Source: Verrucomicrobiales bacterium
Lineage (GTDB): Bacteria > Verrucomicrobiota > Verrucomicrobiia > Limisphaerales > J093
Assembly: GCA_024233305.1 (NCBI GenBank)
Contig: JACKPV010000029.1
Location: 1-64,000, forward strand
Direction: 5' to 3'
DNA: 64,000 bases
Each line of letters starts with the position of its first letter. Position 1 is the stretch's first letter. The notes beneath the pieces are model-generated. The model searched no databases. It worked only from the letters and a program-made list of their open reading frames with translations, and was not told the DNA's origin. Both the position numbers and the translations under genes were made by a program. Shown piece after piece: positions 51,034 to 59,671 of the stretch.

Positions 51034-51788
51034 GATCGGGTGGTTCCGCCGGGGTAATCCGCCATCAATTTCAGCATTTCGCGGACGGCCTCGGGCAACC
51101 CGGCGAACACCGCCCGACTGACGATGCTGTGGCCGATGTTGAGTTCGACCAGGTGCGGCACCGCCAGGATCGCCGTCAGGTTCTCGTAGTTCAGTCCGTG
51201 ACCGGCGTTGACGCGCAGGCCCAGAGCATGCGCCTGGCGGGCGCCTTCGGTCAGGCGGCGGAGTTCCTCCTCGCGCCGGGCGGGATCCGGCCAGGCCTCG
51301 GCGAAAGCGCCGGTATGGAGTTCGACGAACTGGCTGCCGGTGCGGGCCGCGGCGTCGAGTTGGGTCGGCCCCGGCGCGACGAACAGGCTGACCTCGATGC
51401 CGGCGTCGTTGAGCCGATGCCGGGTTTCGCTGATGGCCGCCTCGGCGCCGATCACGTCCAGCCCGCCCTCGGTCGTCACTTCCTGCCGGCGTTCGGGCAC
51501 CAGGCAGACGATTTCAGGCTTCAGGCGGAGGGCGAGGTCCACAATCTCGGGCGTGTTCGCCATCTCGAAGTTCAACCGGGTCTGCACGGCTTCGCGCAAC
51601 CGCCAGATATCCCGGTCCTGGATGTGGCGGCGGTCCTCGCGAAGATGGGCGGTGATGCCGTGGGCGCCGGACGCCTCGCAGGCGCGGGCCGCGGCGACCG
51701 GATCGGGTTCTCCGGTCGCGTGCCCGCGGTAGCGGGCCTCGCGCAGGGTGGCGACGTGGTCGATGTTGACGCCGAGTTTGAGGCTCAT
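51030..51788 (-). CDS. pdxJ: Pyridoxine 5'-phosphate synthase
   Basis: The protein shows the PdxJ landmarks LGVNIDHVATLREAR, GITAHLREDRRHIQDRD, NFEMA, CLVPERRQEVTTEGGLD, HTGAFAEAW and ELNIGHSIVSRAVF. It condenses 1-deoxyxylulose-5-phosphate with 3-amino-2-oxopropyl phosphate in DXP-dependent vitamin B6 synthesis. The ATG at 51788 is chosen (252 residues); the in-frame extension upstream is not conserved-looking. It is coupled to acpS and starts 11 bp after the preceding minus-strand gene ends. Confidence 0.95.
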   Translation of the reverse strand: MSLKLGVNIDHVATLREARYRGHATGEPDPVAAARACEASGAHGITAHLREDRRHIQDRDIWRLREAVQTRLNFEMANTPEIVDLALRLKPEIVCLVPERRQEVTTEGGLDVIGAEAAISETRHRLNDAGIEVSLFVAPGPTQLDAAARTGSQFVELHTGAFAEAWPDPARREEELRRLTEGARQAHALGLRVNAGHGLNYENLTAILAVPHLVELNIGHSIVSRAVFAGLPEAVREMLKLMADYPGGTTRS

Positions 51789-51798
51789 GAGCAGCGGG

Positions 51799-53358
51799 TC
51801 ACCGGGCGTCGCGCAACCGGCGCAGCACGGGTTGACGTTCGGTCCAGCAGGGGAAATCTTCGCCATCGATCCACCGGGCAAGTTGCACCAACTCGAAGCC
51901 GGTGAGCCCCACCGAGGAGCGCCGGTTCAAGGCCAGGGTCCGGGGTCCGGTGAGGCGGATTTCGGTGACGGCGTTGCCGAGGCATTTGGTCAGTTCGGGG
52001 TCGCGCAGCCAGCGGTTGACGGCGCTCTCGGGCGAGGGCGGCGGGTAGGTTCGGACCATGCTGTAGAACAGGTTGACATTCCACCAATGGTCCAGCCTTG
52101 GCTGGGTGAGTTCCCAATGGTAGGCCACGAGGTCGGGCGTTCCGGTCAACTGCTCGAGCAGGGCCGGTGGCGGCGGTTCGCCGGTGGCAATCAAGGGAAG
52201 CGAAACGCCCCCCACCAGGAAACCGGGCTCCGCCTCGGGCCGGGCTTCAAGGAACGGAACCGTCATGATCACGTCCCGCAGCACGGTCCGGTTCGTCTCC
52301 GCTTGATACTCAAAATGCCCGGGGGCGAGATACGGCATGCTCGCGTCCGCCAGCTTTTGCAGTCGGGGCGTAACCTCCCGCAGAACGTTCGCCGCGTCCG
52401 GCATCGGAAACGCAAAGTAGCTGAGCATCGAAATCAGGCCCAGCGACCAGGCGCAGTACTGGTTGGGCGCCGGGCCCGGGGCCAACTGCTGCCAGAGCGG
52501 ACAGCGGGCCAGATGCCTGCCGAAACCGCGCACGGCCAGAAAGCCCACCAACGGGTCGCGGATGGTGTTCATCGGCAGCTTCCAGGGGGTCAGGTCGAGA
52601 TTCAGGTCGGCCGGGAAATCGAACCGGGCCTGCGTCCGAAGCCGCTGCCCCTCGCCCACCACGGTCAGCCGGAAGGCCGGCAGACTTTCGTCCCGCAACA
52701 GGGCCGCCAGATCGCCCCGGCATTCGAACCACTCGGAGCCGGCGTCGCGACGCTGGGCGGTGGCATGTTCGCGCAGCGCGGCCAGATGCTGCAGCGGTTC
52801 CGCCCCGATGGCCATCCCGACCCAATCGTCGAGGGCGGCATACGCCGTGGACAGCGAACCTTCGGGCCAGCGGGCCAGGCGCACTTTCGCCCCGGTGGTC
52901 TCGACCGGCTCGGGCGACCCGGCCCCGAGCGCCCGGGCCACCTCGGCCCAGCCCCGTTCCCAATCCGCCGCGGCGGACGCTCCGACCCGGATCCCGACAG
53001 CGAAAGCCGGTGCGGATCCGGCGCCCAGCCGGTAGTCTCCGTAGGATTCGCGCCTGACCAACTCGGTCATTCCCTCGCGCAACCACCCGGCAAGGTCCGC
53101 GTTCGGATCCTTGATGCGCTCGGCGGCGAGGCGTTGAGGGGCGTCCGCCAGGCGTTCCCGAACGCGCTCGAGCACCTGGACCGTGGCCGGGGCCGTCAGG
53201 GCCCGCCGCAGCAGGACGGCGTTCGTGTCGCCTTCAAGGGAGGCGGCGCCGACGAAATGCCAGGCCAGGCGCGGGGCTCCGCCGGACTCCGCGCCGAAGG
53301 CCGTCGCCATCATCAACGCCGCCCCCGCGAGGGCGCTGGTCGCAAGGAATCGTTTCAT
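51799..53358 (-). CDS. Secreted protein of unknown function
   Basis: A Sec signal peptide (MKRFLATSALAGAALMMATAFG) starts this 519-residue exported protein. It contains long stretches of mixed helices and strands (APRLAWHFVGAASLEGDTNAVLLRRAL, SEWFECRGDLAALLRDESLPAFRLTVVGEGQRLRTQARFDFPADLNL) and a terminal YLAPGHFEYQAETNRTVLRDVIM block. I recognise no catalytic motif or named family. Similar-length secreted proteins of unknown role are common in this phylum. It lies in the same direction as pdxJ-acpS with 10 bp spacing, so all three may be co-transcribed. Confidence 0.6.
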   Translation of the reverse strand: MKRFLATSALAGAALMMATAFGAESGGAPRLAWHFVGAASLEGDTNAVLLRRALTAPATVQVLERVRERLADAPQRLAAERIKDPNADLAGWLREGMTELVRRESYGDYRLGAGSAPAFAVGIRVGASAAADWERGWAEVARALGAGSPEPVETTGAKVRLARWPEGSLSTAYAALDDWVGMAIGAEPLQHLAALREHATAQRRDAGSEWFECRGDLAALLRDESLPAFRLTVVGEGQRLRTQARFDFPADLNLDLTPWKLPMNTIRDPLVGFLAVRGFGRHLARCPLWQQLAPGPAPNQYCAWSLGLISMLSYFAFPMPDAANVLREVTPRLQKLADASMPYLAPGHFEYQAETNRTVLRDVIMTVPFLEARPEAEPGFLVGGVSLPLIATGEPPPPALLEQLTGTPDLVAYHWELTQPRLDHWWNVNLFYSMVRTYPPPSPESAVNRWLRDPELTKCLGNAVTEIRLTGPRTLALNRRSSVGLTGFELVQLARWIDGEDFPCWTERQPVLRRLRDAR

Positions 53359-53518
53359 ACTCGTGACCGTCTGATTGCCAGAGATGCCCGGTTTAGGCAA
53401 ACCGAAAGCGGACGCGGGCGGGCATTTCCACGGCCGGAGCCTCGTCGGTTCCGACCAGCCCGGGGGGCAATGCCAGCGACGGCTTGCCTCGGGGGCGGTT
53501 CTGGCTTCTGCTGGGACG

Positions 53519-54028
53519 ATGGCATGCGCCCAACAACGCTGGATCCCGTGGATCGCGGTGCTGGTCTGGATGGCCCTGATCTTCGCCGGCTCGACCGATC
53601 TGCTTGCCGACCACCGGACCTCGCGGTTTCTGGGGCCGTTCTTGCGGTGGCTTATTCCGGACATTTCGGATGCCACGATTGATCTGCTGCGTTTTCCAAT
53701 CCGCAAGGCGGGGCACCTCACCGAGTACGCCGTGCTGGCCGGCCTGGTCTTCAGCGCCCTGCAAGGGACGTTCGATCCGCGTCGCTGGGTCTGGCAACCG
53801 CGGTGGGTGTGCCTGACGTTGGGGATCTGCGCCGGCTATGCCATGTCGGACGAGTGGCACCAATCGTGGGAACCCACCCGGCAGGCCAGCCCTGTGGATG
53901 TCGGCATCGACGTGACAGGAGCGACGCTGGGATTGGTCTGCCTGTGGTGGCTCGGTCGGTGGTGGGCGGCGCGCCGCCGACGGCGGTCCGGGGACGGCCC
54001 CGAGGTTGACGCGGCCGTGGGCGGGTGA
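53519..54028 (+). CDS. VanZ-like membrane protein
   Basis: The 169-residue product has four predicted helices: WIPWIAVLVWMALIFAGST, a second around HLTEYAVLAGLVFSALQG, CLTLGICAGYAMSDEWHQSW, and VTGATLGLVCLWWLG. The motif RKAGHLTEYAVLA ... DEWHQSWEPTRQASPVDVGID is the VanZ-like signature (K-x-x-H-x-x-E/Y ... DE-x-H-Q-x-F/W-x-P-x-R-x-x-x-x-x-D). VanZ gives teicoplanin resistance in enterococci, but most homologues have unknown cell-envelope roles. I use the ATG at 53519; the longer open frame overlaps the divergent secreted-protein gene. Confidence 0.8.
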   Translation: MACAQQRWIPWIAVLVWMALIFAGSTDLLADHRTSRFLGPFLRWLIPDISDATIDLLRFPIRKAGHLTEYAVLAGLVFSALQGTFDPRRWVWQPRWVCLTLGICAGYAMSDEWHQSWEPTRQASPVDVGIDVTGATLGLVCLWWLGRWWAARRRRRSGDGPEVDAAVGG

Positions 54029-54072
54029 CCACGCGGACGGGCGGGCGTTCCGGCCGCGGGTTCCCACGCGGA

Positions 54073-54246
54073 TCAAGGACTCTGGGTCACGTAGATCAGC
54101 ACGCCGAACAGAATCGAGACAACGATGCCAAAGGCGACCGCTGCGATGTGGGTCTTCTGTCGGTGACGGCGGTTGCTCCGCCCCATTCCCGGCAGGAGGT
54201 AGTAGCGGTGCTCTTCACGGTTCTTCTTTGATCCGAACAACGGCAT
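54073..54246 (-). CDS. Small single-pass membrane protein
   Basis: A 57-residue product from the ATG at 54246 has a basic, polar N-terminus (PLFGSKKNREEHRYYLLPGMGRSNRRHRQ) and one strong transmembrane helix (IAAVAFGIVVSILFGVLIYV). The layout suggests a cytoplasmic N-terminus of about 30 residues and a short periplasmic tail. I believe similar short proteins with the YYLLPG motif occur in Verrucomicrobiota, but cannot confirm it. The longer frame extending to 54357 runs into the palindromic element and is rejected. Confidence 0.5.
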   Translation of the reverse strand: MPLFGSKKNREEHRYYLLPGMGRSNRRHRQKTHIAAVAFGIVVSILFGVLIYVTQSP

Positions 54247-54325
54247 CGGTTGCGGCCAAAGTCTGGCCCGGGCAACCGGCGTGGCGCAATGCAATTTCCG
54301 GCAGGAAAGCGGGGGGCGTGCGCCG

Positions 54326-54528
54326 CTCAGCCGTAACCATGCAGTTGGATCCACCACGGATGGGCGCGGATGGGCACAGATATTGGGGGGAAACGGAAGC
54401 CGCCCGCCCGGAATTGGGACTCACCATCCAGTGATCGCGCTGCCCCTCTCGGCAAAGCGGCTTTGCCGTGCGCCATCCGTGTCATCCGTGCCCATCCGCG
54501 GTCCATCAACTGAATCGCCACGGCTCAG
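54326..54528. repeat. 203-bp palindromic element, type B
   Basis: The outer arms match those of the type A elements: CTCAGCCGTAACCATGCAG on the left and CGCCACGGCTCAG on the right. The inner arms differ and are a TTGG-flanked run of GGATGGGC-type repeats (CACGGATGGGCGCGGATGGGC) answered on the right by GTGCCCATCCGCGG. Total length equals that of type A within one base. The histidine-kinase stop codon (54525-54527) lies inside its right terminus, so the element supplies the stop. It flanks the small membrane-protein gene. Confidence 0.75.
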
Positions 54529-55814
54529 GTGTCGGGGGTGGCCGGGGCGGGCGGCGGAGACGGGACGGGTTGGAGGAGCGGGGGGCGGCGTTCGTAGAGG
54601 GGCAGCCAGATCCGGAAGCTGGTGCCCTTGCCGGCGTGGCTTTCGACCTCGATGGTGCCGCCGTGGTCCCGGATGATCCGCTGGACGATCATGAGTCCGA
54701 GCCCGGTGCCGCCTTTCTTCGTGGTGAAGAACGGTTCGAAAATGCGGGTGAGCTGTTCCTGGCTGATACCGCCGCCCTCATCCTCGATGCTGACCCAGAC
54801 ACCGGCCGAAGCGCGCCCCGTGCGCACGGTCAGCACGCCGCCCCGGGTCATGGCCTGCATCGAGTTCTTGATGAGGTTCACGAGCGCCTGCTTGATTTGC
54901 ACCGGGTCGAACGCCGCCGGGGGCAGACCGGATCCCAGTTCCTCGTGCACCACCTGGCCGCGGTTGTCGATCTCGGGACGGAGGAGTCTGAGCGTCTCCT
55001 GCACGGCGTCGTTGAGGGACGCGGCGCGGATCTGCGGTTGCGCATGCCGCATCGCCTGCAGGAACTGGGTGATGATGTAGTCCAGCCGGGTGACCTCCCC
55101 TTTTGCCACCCCCAGGTAGCGGTCAAACCGGCCGGCGAAGTCCGCGATGTCGTCGGCGCCCGGCAGACGGGTCGGGCGGGGGCGGCGTCCCCGGGCAGGG
55201 GAAGGTGGCGACCCGGCCTCGCCCAGGCGGCTCAACCGCCGGACCTCGCGCTCCATCAACTGGAGGTGAATATGGAGGGCGTTGAGGGGGTTGCCGATCT
55301 CGTGGGCGACACTGGCCGCCAGCAGGCGCAGCGCCTCGGTGCGCTCGTTCTCGATGGCCTCGAAGGTCTGTTGGCGCGTTTCGGTGGCGTCATGGAGGAT
55401 GAGCGCCACGCCGCCGCCGCCCGGCCCGCTGGTTTCCAGCGGCGCGGCGAACACGCGCAGGAAACGGGGCCGGGGATAGTTGATCTCGACCTCGTGCCGG
55501 ACGACGGCCTCCCCCTCGCTCCGCCGGGGCGCGAGGATCCGTTCCCAGTCCAGTTCGGGCAGAAAGCGCTGGACCGGCAGTCCTTCGGCGCCCTCGCGCG
55601 GCAGTCCGAGCAGGCGGGCCGAAGCGCGGTTGAAGTAGTCGATCCGCCCATCCGAATCGATCACCAGCACCCCGTCCTCGATGGTGTTGAAGAGGGTTTC
55701 GAGCAGGCTGCGTTCCTGGACCAGGCGACGGACGACCTTCTGCAATCCCTCGGTGTCCAGGCGGTCGAGCCGGCCGAGGACCTTCTCAAGGAAGCTGGGT
55801 TTGGCAGCGGGCAT
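54525..55814 (-). CDS. PAS-domain sensor histidine kinase (soluble)
   Basis: The 429-residue protein has an N-terminal PAS domain (LFNTIEDGVLVIDSDGRIDYFNRASARLLG) and the H-box ASVAHEIGNPLNALHIHL (His171). It has the N-box (VNLIKNSMQAM), and glycine boxes DEGGGISQEQ and FFTTKKGGTGLGLMIVQRIIRDHGG. The dimer/phosphoacceptor domain contains a low-complexity arginine/proline insert (PSPARGRRPRPTRL). No transmembrane segment is seen, so it senses an intracellular signal. No response-regulator gene is adjacent. Its TGA stop lies in the terminus of the type B element. Confidence 0.9.
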   Translation of the reverse strand: MPAAKPSFLEKVLGRLDRLDTEGLQKVVRRLVQERSLLETLFNTIEDGVLVIDSDGRIDYFNRASARLLGLPREGAEGLPVQRFLPELDWERILAPRRSEGEAVVRHEVEINYPRPRFLRVFAAPLETSGPGGGGVALILHDATETRQQTFEAIENERTEALRLLAASVAHEIGNPLNALHIHLQLMEREVRRLSRLGEAGSPPSPARGRRPRPTRLPGADDIADFAGRFDRYLGVAKGEVTRLDYIITQFLQAMRHAQPQIRAASLNDAVQETLRLLRPEIDNRGQVVHEELGSGLPPAAFDPVQIKQALVNLIKNSMQAMTRGGVLTVRTGRASAGVWVSIEDEGGGISQEQLTRIFEPFFTTKKGGTGLGLMIVQRIIRDHGGTIEVESHAGKGTSFRIWLPLYERRPPLLQPVPSPPPAPATPDT

Positions 55815-55915
55815 GCGGATGCAATCGCGGGATCACCGCGTCGACGGTTGATGGGGAACCGGGGTGGCCGCCGGCGGAACACCGGCGATACGGACCACCG
55901 CGCGAAAGGCCCGGG

Positions 55916-56914
55916 CTACAACCATTTCTTTCGCTTGAAGTAAAGGTAGGTCAAGAGCGTGAGAACGACGGTTGCGGTCAGGGCGATCAGGTAGCCGTGG
56001 CGGAACCCGACCTCGGGCATGTCGTGGAAGTTCATCCCGTACCAGGTGCCCACCATCATCATCGGCGCGGTGATGACCGTGATCATCGTGAGCAGCTTGA
56101 CCACCTCGCCCGTCTGGTTCGAGGACATGTTCAGGTAGATCTGCAGGATACCGGTGAGCGAGTCGGTGTAGGACTGCGCCAGCGTGGCGATCCGGAACAG
56201 GCCATCGTAGACGTCCCGGTAGTAGGGAACGAGATGGGGCCGGATCAACTTGAACTCCCCGCTGGCAAACCGCGAAAGGACCTCGCGTTGCGGTCCGATG
56301 ATCTGGCGCAGGTGGAAGACCTCCTTCTTGATCTGGATGAGCTTGTTGAGCGTGGCGGGCACCGGCTGGCTGAGGACCTGGTCCTCGAGTTCCGCGATCT
56401 CGACCGACAACTCGTCCAGCGCGGGCTTGTAGCCATCCACCAAAAGATCGAGCAGCATGTGCGCGACCCGATCCGGCGCGCGGGCGGCATGCACGGTCCC
56501 CCGCAGGCACCGGTCGGCGGCCACGCTGATGCTCTTCATGGGCGCCTCGTGGTAGGTGACCAGGAAGTTGCGCCCCAGGAAGAAGTCCAGTTCGGTCGTG
56601 GCGAACACACCGTCCTGCCGGCTGTAGTCCACTGCGTGCATCACGATGAAAAGGTATTGGGTGAAGAAATCGCCCTCCTTCGGGACGTATTCCTCGACCT
56701 TCGGCGACGAATTCTCGACGACGCAATCCTCAATCGACAGCGGGTGGAACCGGAACACGTCCTCGAGGTAGAACTTCGTCTCGGCCGGGGTGGGATTCTC
56801 GAGGTCGACCCAAAGGAAGAGATTCGTGTCCGCGAGCAACGTGGGCATCAGGAAGGCATCGATGTCCTGCGTGTGCAACCGGCCCTGCGTCGTGAAGGCA
56901 AAGGATCGAACCAT
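55916..56914 (-). CDS. corA: CorA-family magnesium/cobalt transporter
   Basis: The 332-residue protein has the soluble CorA domain followed by two C-terminal transmembrane helices. The ion-selectivity motif GMN is at residues 293-295 (YGMNFHDMPEV), between VVKLLTMITVITAPMMMVGTW and YLIALTATVVLTLLTYLYF. Other landmarks are FHPLSIEDC, TELDFFLGRNFLVTYHEAP and VFHLRQIIGPQREVLSRF. It is a pentameric Mg2+ channel of the inner membrane. It is a lone gene, with 101 bp before the kinase gene on the same strand. Confidence 0.93.
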   Translation of the reverse strand: MVRSFAFTTQGRLHTQDIDAFLMPTLLADTNLFLWVDLENPTPAETKFYLEDVFRFHPLSIEDCVVENSSPKVEEYVPKEGDFFTQYLFIVMHAVDYSRQDGVFATTELDFFLGRNFLVTYHEAPMKSISVAADRCLRGTVHAARAPDRVAHMLLDLLVDGYKPALDELSVEIAELEDQVLSQPVPATLNKLIQIKKEVFHLRQIIGPQREVLSRFASGEFKLIRPHLVPYYRDVYDGLFRIATLAQSYTDSLTGILQIYLNMSSNQTGEVVKLLTMITVITAPMMMVGTWYGMNFHDMPEVGFRHGYLIALTATVVLTLLTYLYFKRKKWL

Positions 56915-57042
56915 GGCGTGCTGTGTTCCCGGTCCGGATGCTCGCAGCCCGGACGCCCTGCGAGTCTAGGCCCTGGTCCGCCGCCCGCAAGCCCGATCCC
57001 GCCCCGCTTGACAGCTCCCTGGCCGGGTCGCAGGGTCGCGCG

Positions 57043-58035
57043 ATGAACACACCGCTTCCGCTTCCGGGCCGCCATGCGTCCGGGCTTACCCGCCGGGCCG
57101 CGTTCTCGCAGATGGCGGGCGCTGTCGGGGCTTTAGCGGTCATGAGCCCGACCCCGGCCAGGGGCGACCGCAACCCGCTCTGGCGAACCGCGGTGGGCTT
57201 GAACGGATTCGAGTCCGGAGCGCGCAAATACGGCCGGACCTACCCGCTCTGGGAGATTCTGGACTTTGCCGCGGAAACCGGCTTCGACGGCATCGAACTG
57301 GTCTCGAACTGGCCGATGGGAGATTACCCCGCCGCGGGGGAGGCGGCGCGGATCCGGGCGTTGCGGCGGATGTACGACGGATTCGGGTTGCGCATCTTCT
57401 CGCTGCAACTGGGGGCAGGCGGGGCCTTTGCGCCCGACGCGGAGGAGCGGCGACGGTGGCTGGCGGAGTTTCGGGATCGCGCGGGGTTGGCGCGGCAGCT
57501 GGGTTGCGCCTGTGTGGGCTTGTGGCCGGGGGGCGGGTTGCGCGGGCAGACGATCGACGAGGCCCTCGACCAGCTGGCGGCTTCGTTCCGGGAGGCGGGC
57601 CGGATGGCGGCGGATCACGGTTTGATTGCGGCCTACGAGATCGAGCCGCCGTTCGTGTTCAACACGGCGGACCACCTGCTGCGCATTCACCGGCAGGCGG
57701 ATCATCCGGCATTGAAGGTGATCTATGATCCGAGCCATTTCGATTTGATGAACGGTTCGACCGGCCGGCCGCACGAACTGCTCGAACGGGTGGGGATCGC
57801 GAACATCGGCTATCTGCATTTCACCGACACCGACGGCGCCCTGCGGGATGGCGGCACCTCGAAGCACCTGCCCCCGGGCGACGGACACGCGCAGCTCCCG
57901 GAATCGTTGCGCCGGTTGCGGGAAGCGGGCTGGCGGGGCTGGATCATGGTGGATGCCTGGGAAATCCCCGACCCGTACGACGCCTGCCGCAAGGCGAAAC
58001 GCATGCTGGACGCCGCGGCCGCGGCGGGTGCGTGA
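57043..58035 (+). CDS. Exported sugar phosphate isomerase/epimerase-like protein (xylose-isomerase-like barrel)
   Basis: A Tat-like signal (LTRRAAFSQMAGAVGALAVM) precedes an AP-endonuclease-2/xylose-isomerase-like barrel. Motifs are ILDFAAETGFDGIELVSNWP, GLIAAYEIEPPFVFNTADHLLRI, VIYDPSHFDLM and GYLHFTDTDGALRDG, then GWRGWIMVDAW; the Glu, Asp and His residues in these segments are the expected metal ligands. Such exported isomerases accompany Gfo/Idh/MocA proteins in Planctomycetota and Verrucomicrobiota sugar catabolism, although none is adjacent here. The ATG at 57043 sets the signal peptide at the N-terminus. The substrate is unknown. Confidence 0.82.
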   Translation: MNTPLPLPGRHASGLTRRAAFSQMAGAVGALAVMSPTPARGDRNPLWRTAVGLNGFESGARKYGRTYPLWEILDFAAETGFDGIELVSNWPMGDYPAAGEAARIRALRRMYDGFGLRIFSLQLGAGGAFAPDAEERRRWLAEFRDRAGLARQLGCACVGLWPGGGLRGQTIDEALDQLAASFREAGRMAADHGLIAAYEIEPPFVFNTADHLLRIHRQADHPALKVIYDPSHFDLMNGSTGRPHELLERVGIANIGYLHFTDTDGALRDGGTSKHLPPGDGHAQLPESLRRLREAGWRGWIMVDAWEIPDPYDACRKAKRMLDAAAAAGA

Positions 58036-58116
58036 GGGCGTTCGCTCGGGCATTGCCAAACCACGAGGCGGCCCCTACGATGCCGCGACCATTGAGGTTC
58101 GCGCTCGGAACGCCCC

Positions 58117-58917
58117 GTGGCTGAATACAAGGTTCAATTCGAGGTCTTCGAAGGCCCGCTGGACCTCCTTCTTTACCTGGTGAGGAAGGAGGAGGTGGAC
58201 ATTTATCAGGTCAACCTGACCCGGCTGGCGACCCAGTTCATCGAATACATCGAGCTGATGCGGCAGTTCGACCTCGATGTGGCCAGCGAGTTCCTCGTGA
58301 TGGCCGCGACCCTGATGTACATCAAGAGCCGCGAACTGCTGCCCGTGGACCGGCAGGTGCGCGTCGAGGAGGAGGACGAGGAAGGCGAAGATCCCCGCTG
58401 GGAATTGGTGCGGAAGCTCGTCGAATACAAGAAATACAAGGACGCCGCCCTCAGCCTCCAGGAACTCGAAGCCCAGCAGGAACGGGTCTTCCTGCGCCGG
58501 GCGCCTCGCCTCCATTTCGACAGCGGCCCCACCCTGCCGCAGGCCTCGATCTTCGACCTGCTCGGGGCGGTCAACGGCATCCTGCAACGGTTTCACGCCC
58601 GCCACGAAGCGGACGTCATCGAGGACGATCCCTGGACGGTCAGCGGCAAGATCGAGACGATCCGCACGCTGCTGCGCAACCGTTCGCGACTGGTTTTCAC
58701 CGAGCTGTTCGCGGCCGCCGGCAGCCGGAACGAGGTGGTGGCCACCTTTCTCGCCCTGCTCGAACTGATCCGCCTGCGCCAGATCGTCGCCACCCAGCCC
58801 TCCGTGTTCGGCGAGATCGAGCTTTCATCCGCGCCCGCCGAAGCCGCGCTGCCCGCCGAGGTCCCGGACGAACCGCCCGCCGGCGACGGACCATCCCGCC
58901 TGGCCACCGCCTCGTAG
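58117..58917 (+). CDS. scpA: Segregation and condensation protein A
   Basis: The 266-residue protein starts at GTG 58117. It shows the ScpA kleisin N-terminus (YKVQFEVFEGPLDLLLYLVRKEEVDIYQVNLTRLATQFIEYIELM) and EFLVMAATLMYIKSRELLP. The C-terminal winged-helix region reads RSRLVFTELFAAAGSRNEVVATFLALLELIRLRQI. ScpA bridges SMC heads in the condensin complex for chromosome segregation. The central part is rich in charged residues (VEEEDEEGEDPRWELV), as usual. It is followed 10 bp later by scpB. Confidence 0.94.
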   Translation: MAEYKVQFEVFEGPLDLLLYLVRKEEVDIYQVNLTRLATQFIEYIELMRQFDLDVASEFLVMAATLMYIKSRELLPVDRQVRVEEEDEEGEDPRWELVRKLVEYKKYKDAALSLQELEAQQERVFLRRAPRLHFDSGPTLPQASIFDLLGAVNGILQRFHARHEADVIEDDPWTVSGKIETIRTLLRNRSRLVFTELFAAAGSRNEVVATFLALLELIRLRQIVATQPSVFGEIELSSAPAEAALPAEVPDEPPAGDGPSRLATAS

Positions 58918-58927
58918 ACCGATCCCG

Positions 58928-59671
58928 ATGGAGCTGAAGAACATCATCGAAGCCCTGCTTTTCTCGTCGCAAAAGCCGTTGACTCCGGCCGAACTCGCCG
59001 GGGTCCTGGCCGAAGCGGCCAAGTCCGAGGAGCCGGAGGCGCAGTCCTTGGCCAAAACCAAAGGAAAGGACCTCGAGCCGATCCTCGACGAACTGGCCAG
59101 CGACCACGAGGCCGCCGGGCGCAGCTTCCGCTTGGTCTGTGTGGCCGGTGCGTGGCAGTTCGTCACCCGTCCCGACTACGCCGTCTGGCTTCAGGCCCTG
59201 ATGGGGGAGCGCGCCCGACCCGCCAAATTGTCCCAGCCGGCCCTCGAAACCCTCACCATCGTCGCCTACCGCCAGCCGTTGACCCGCGCCGAGATCGAGG
59301 AAATCCGCGGCGTATCCGTCGACGGCGTCATGCAGACCCTCGTCGAACGGGGATTGGTCGAGCAGGTGGGACGGGCCGAAGCGCCGGGCCGGCCGATGAC
59401 CTATGGCACCACGCGGCTCTTCCTCGAGTGCTTCGGTCTGCGGGATCTGGATGAACTGCCCGCCGCGGATGAGTTGCGCCGGTTGACCGTCGAGAAGCCG
59501 GCGGGTTTGTTGACCGCCGATCCGGGCCTCGCCACCACCCCGCCGGATGAACTGGCGCCGGAAACCCCACCGGAAGCCGTCCCGGAGGCCCCCTCCGAAA
59601 CGGAAGCAGCGCCCCCCGGCGAGCCGGATGGCGAAGCACCGCGGGCTTCCTCGAATCCTCCCGAACCATGA
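58928..59671 (+). CDS. scpB: Segregation and condensation protein B
   Basis: The 247-residue product contains the ScpB tandem winged helices: LKNIIEALLFSSQKPLTPAELAGVL, then RARPAKLSQPALETLTIVAYRQPLTRAEIEEIRGVSVDGVMQTLVERGLVEQVGRAEAPGRPMTYGTTRLFLECFGLRDLDELP. ScpB dimerises and binds ScpA in the SMC complex. A low-complexity acidic and proline-rich tail of about 60 residues follows. Its stop overlaps the pheA start by 4 bp, so scpA-scpB-pheA form one transcript; this linkage is not a common one. Confidence 0.94.
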   Translation: MELKNIIEALLFSSQKPLTPAELAGVLAEAAKSEEPEAQSLAKTKGKDLEPILDELASDHEAAGRSFRLVCVAGAWQFVTRPDYAVWLQALMGERARPAKLSQPALETLTIVAYRQPLTRAEIEEIRGVSVDGVMQTLVERGLVEQVGRAEAPGRPMTYGTTRLFLECFGLRDLDELPAADELRRLTVEKPAGLLTADPGLATTPPDELAPETPPEAVPEAPSETEAAPPGEPDGEAPRASSNPPEP

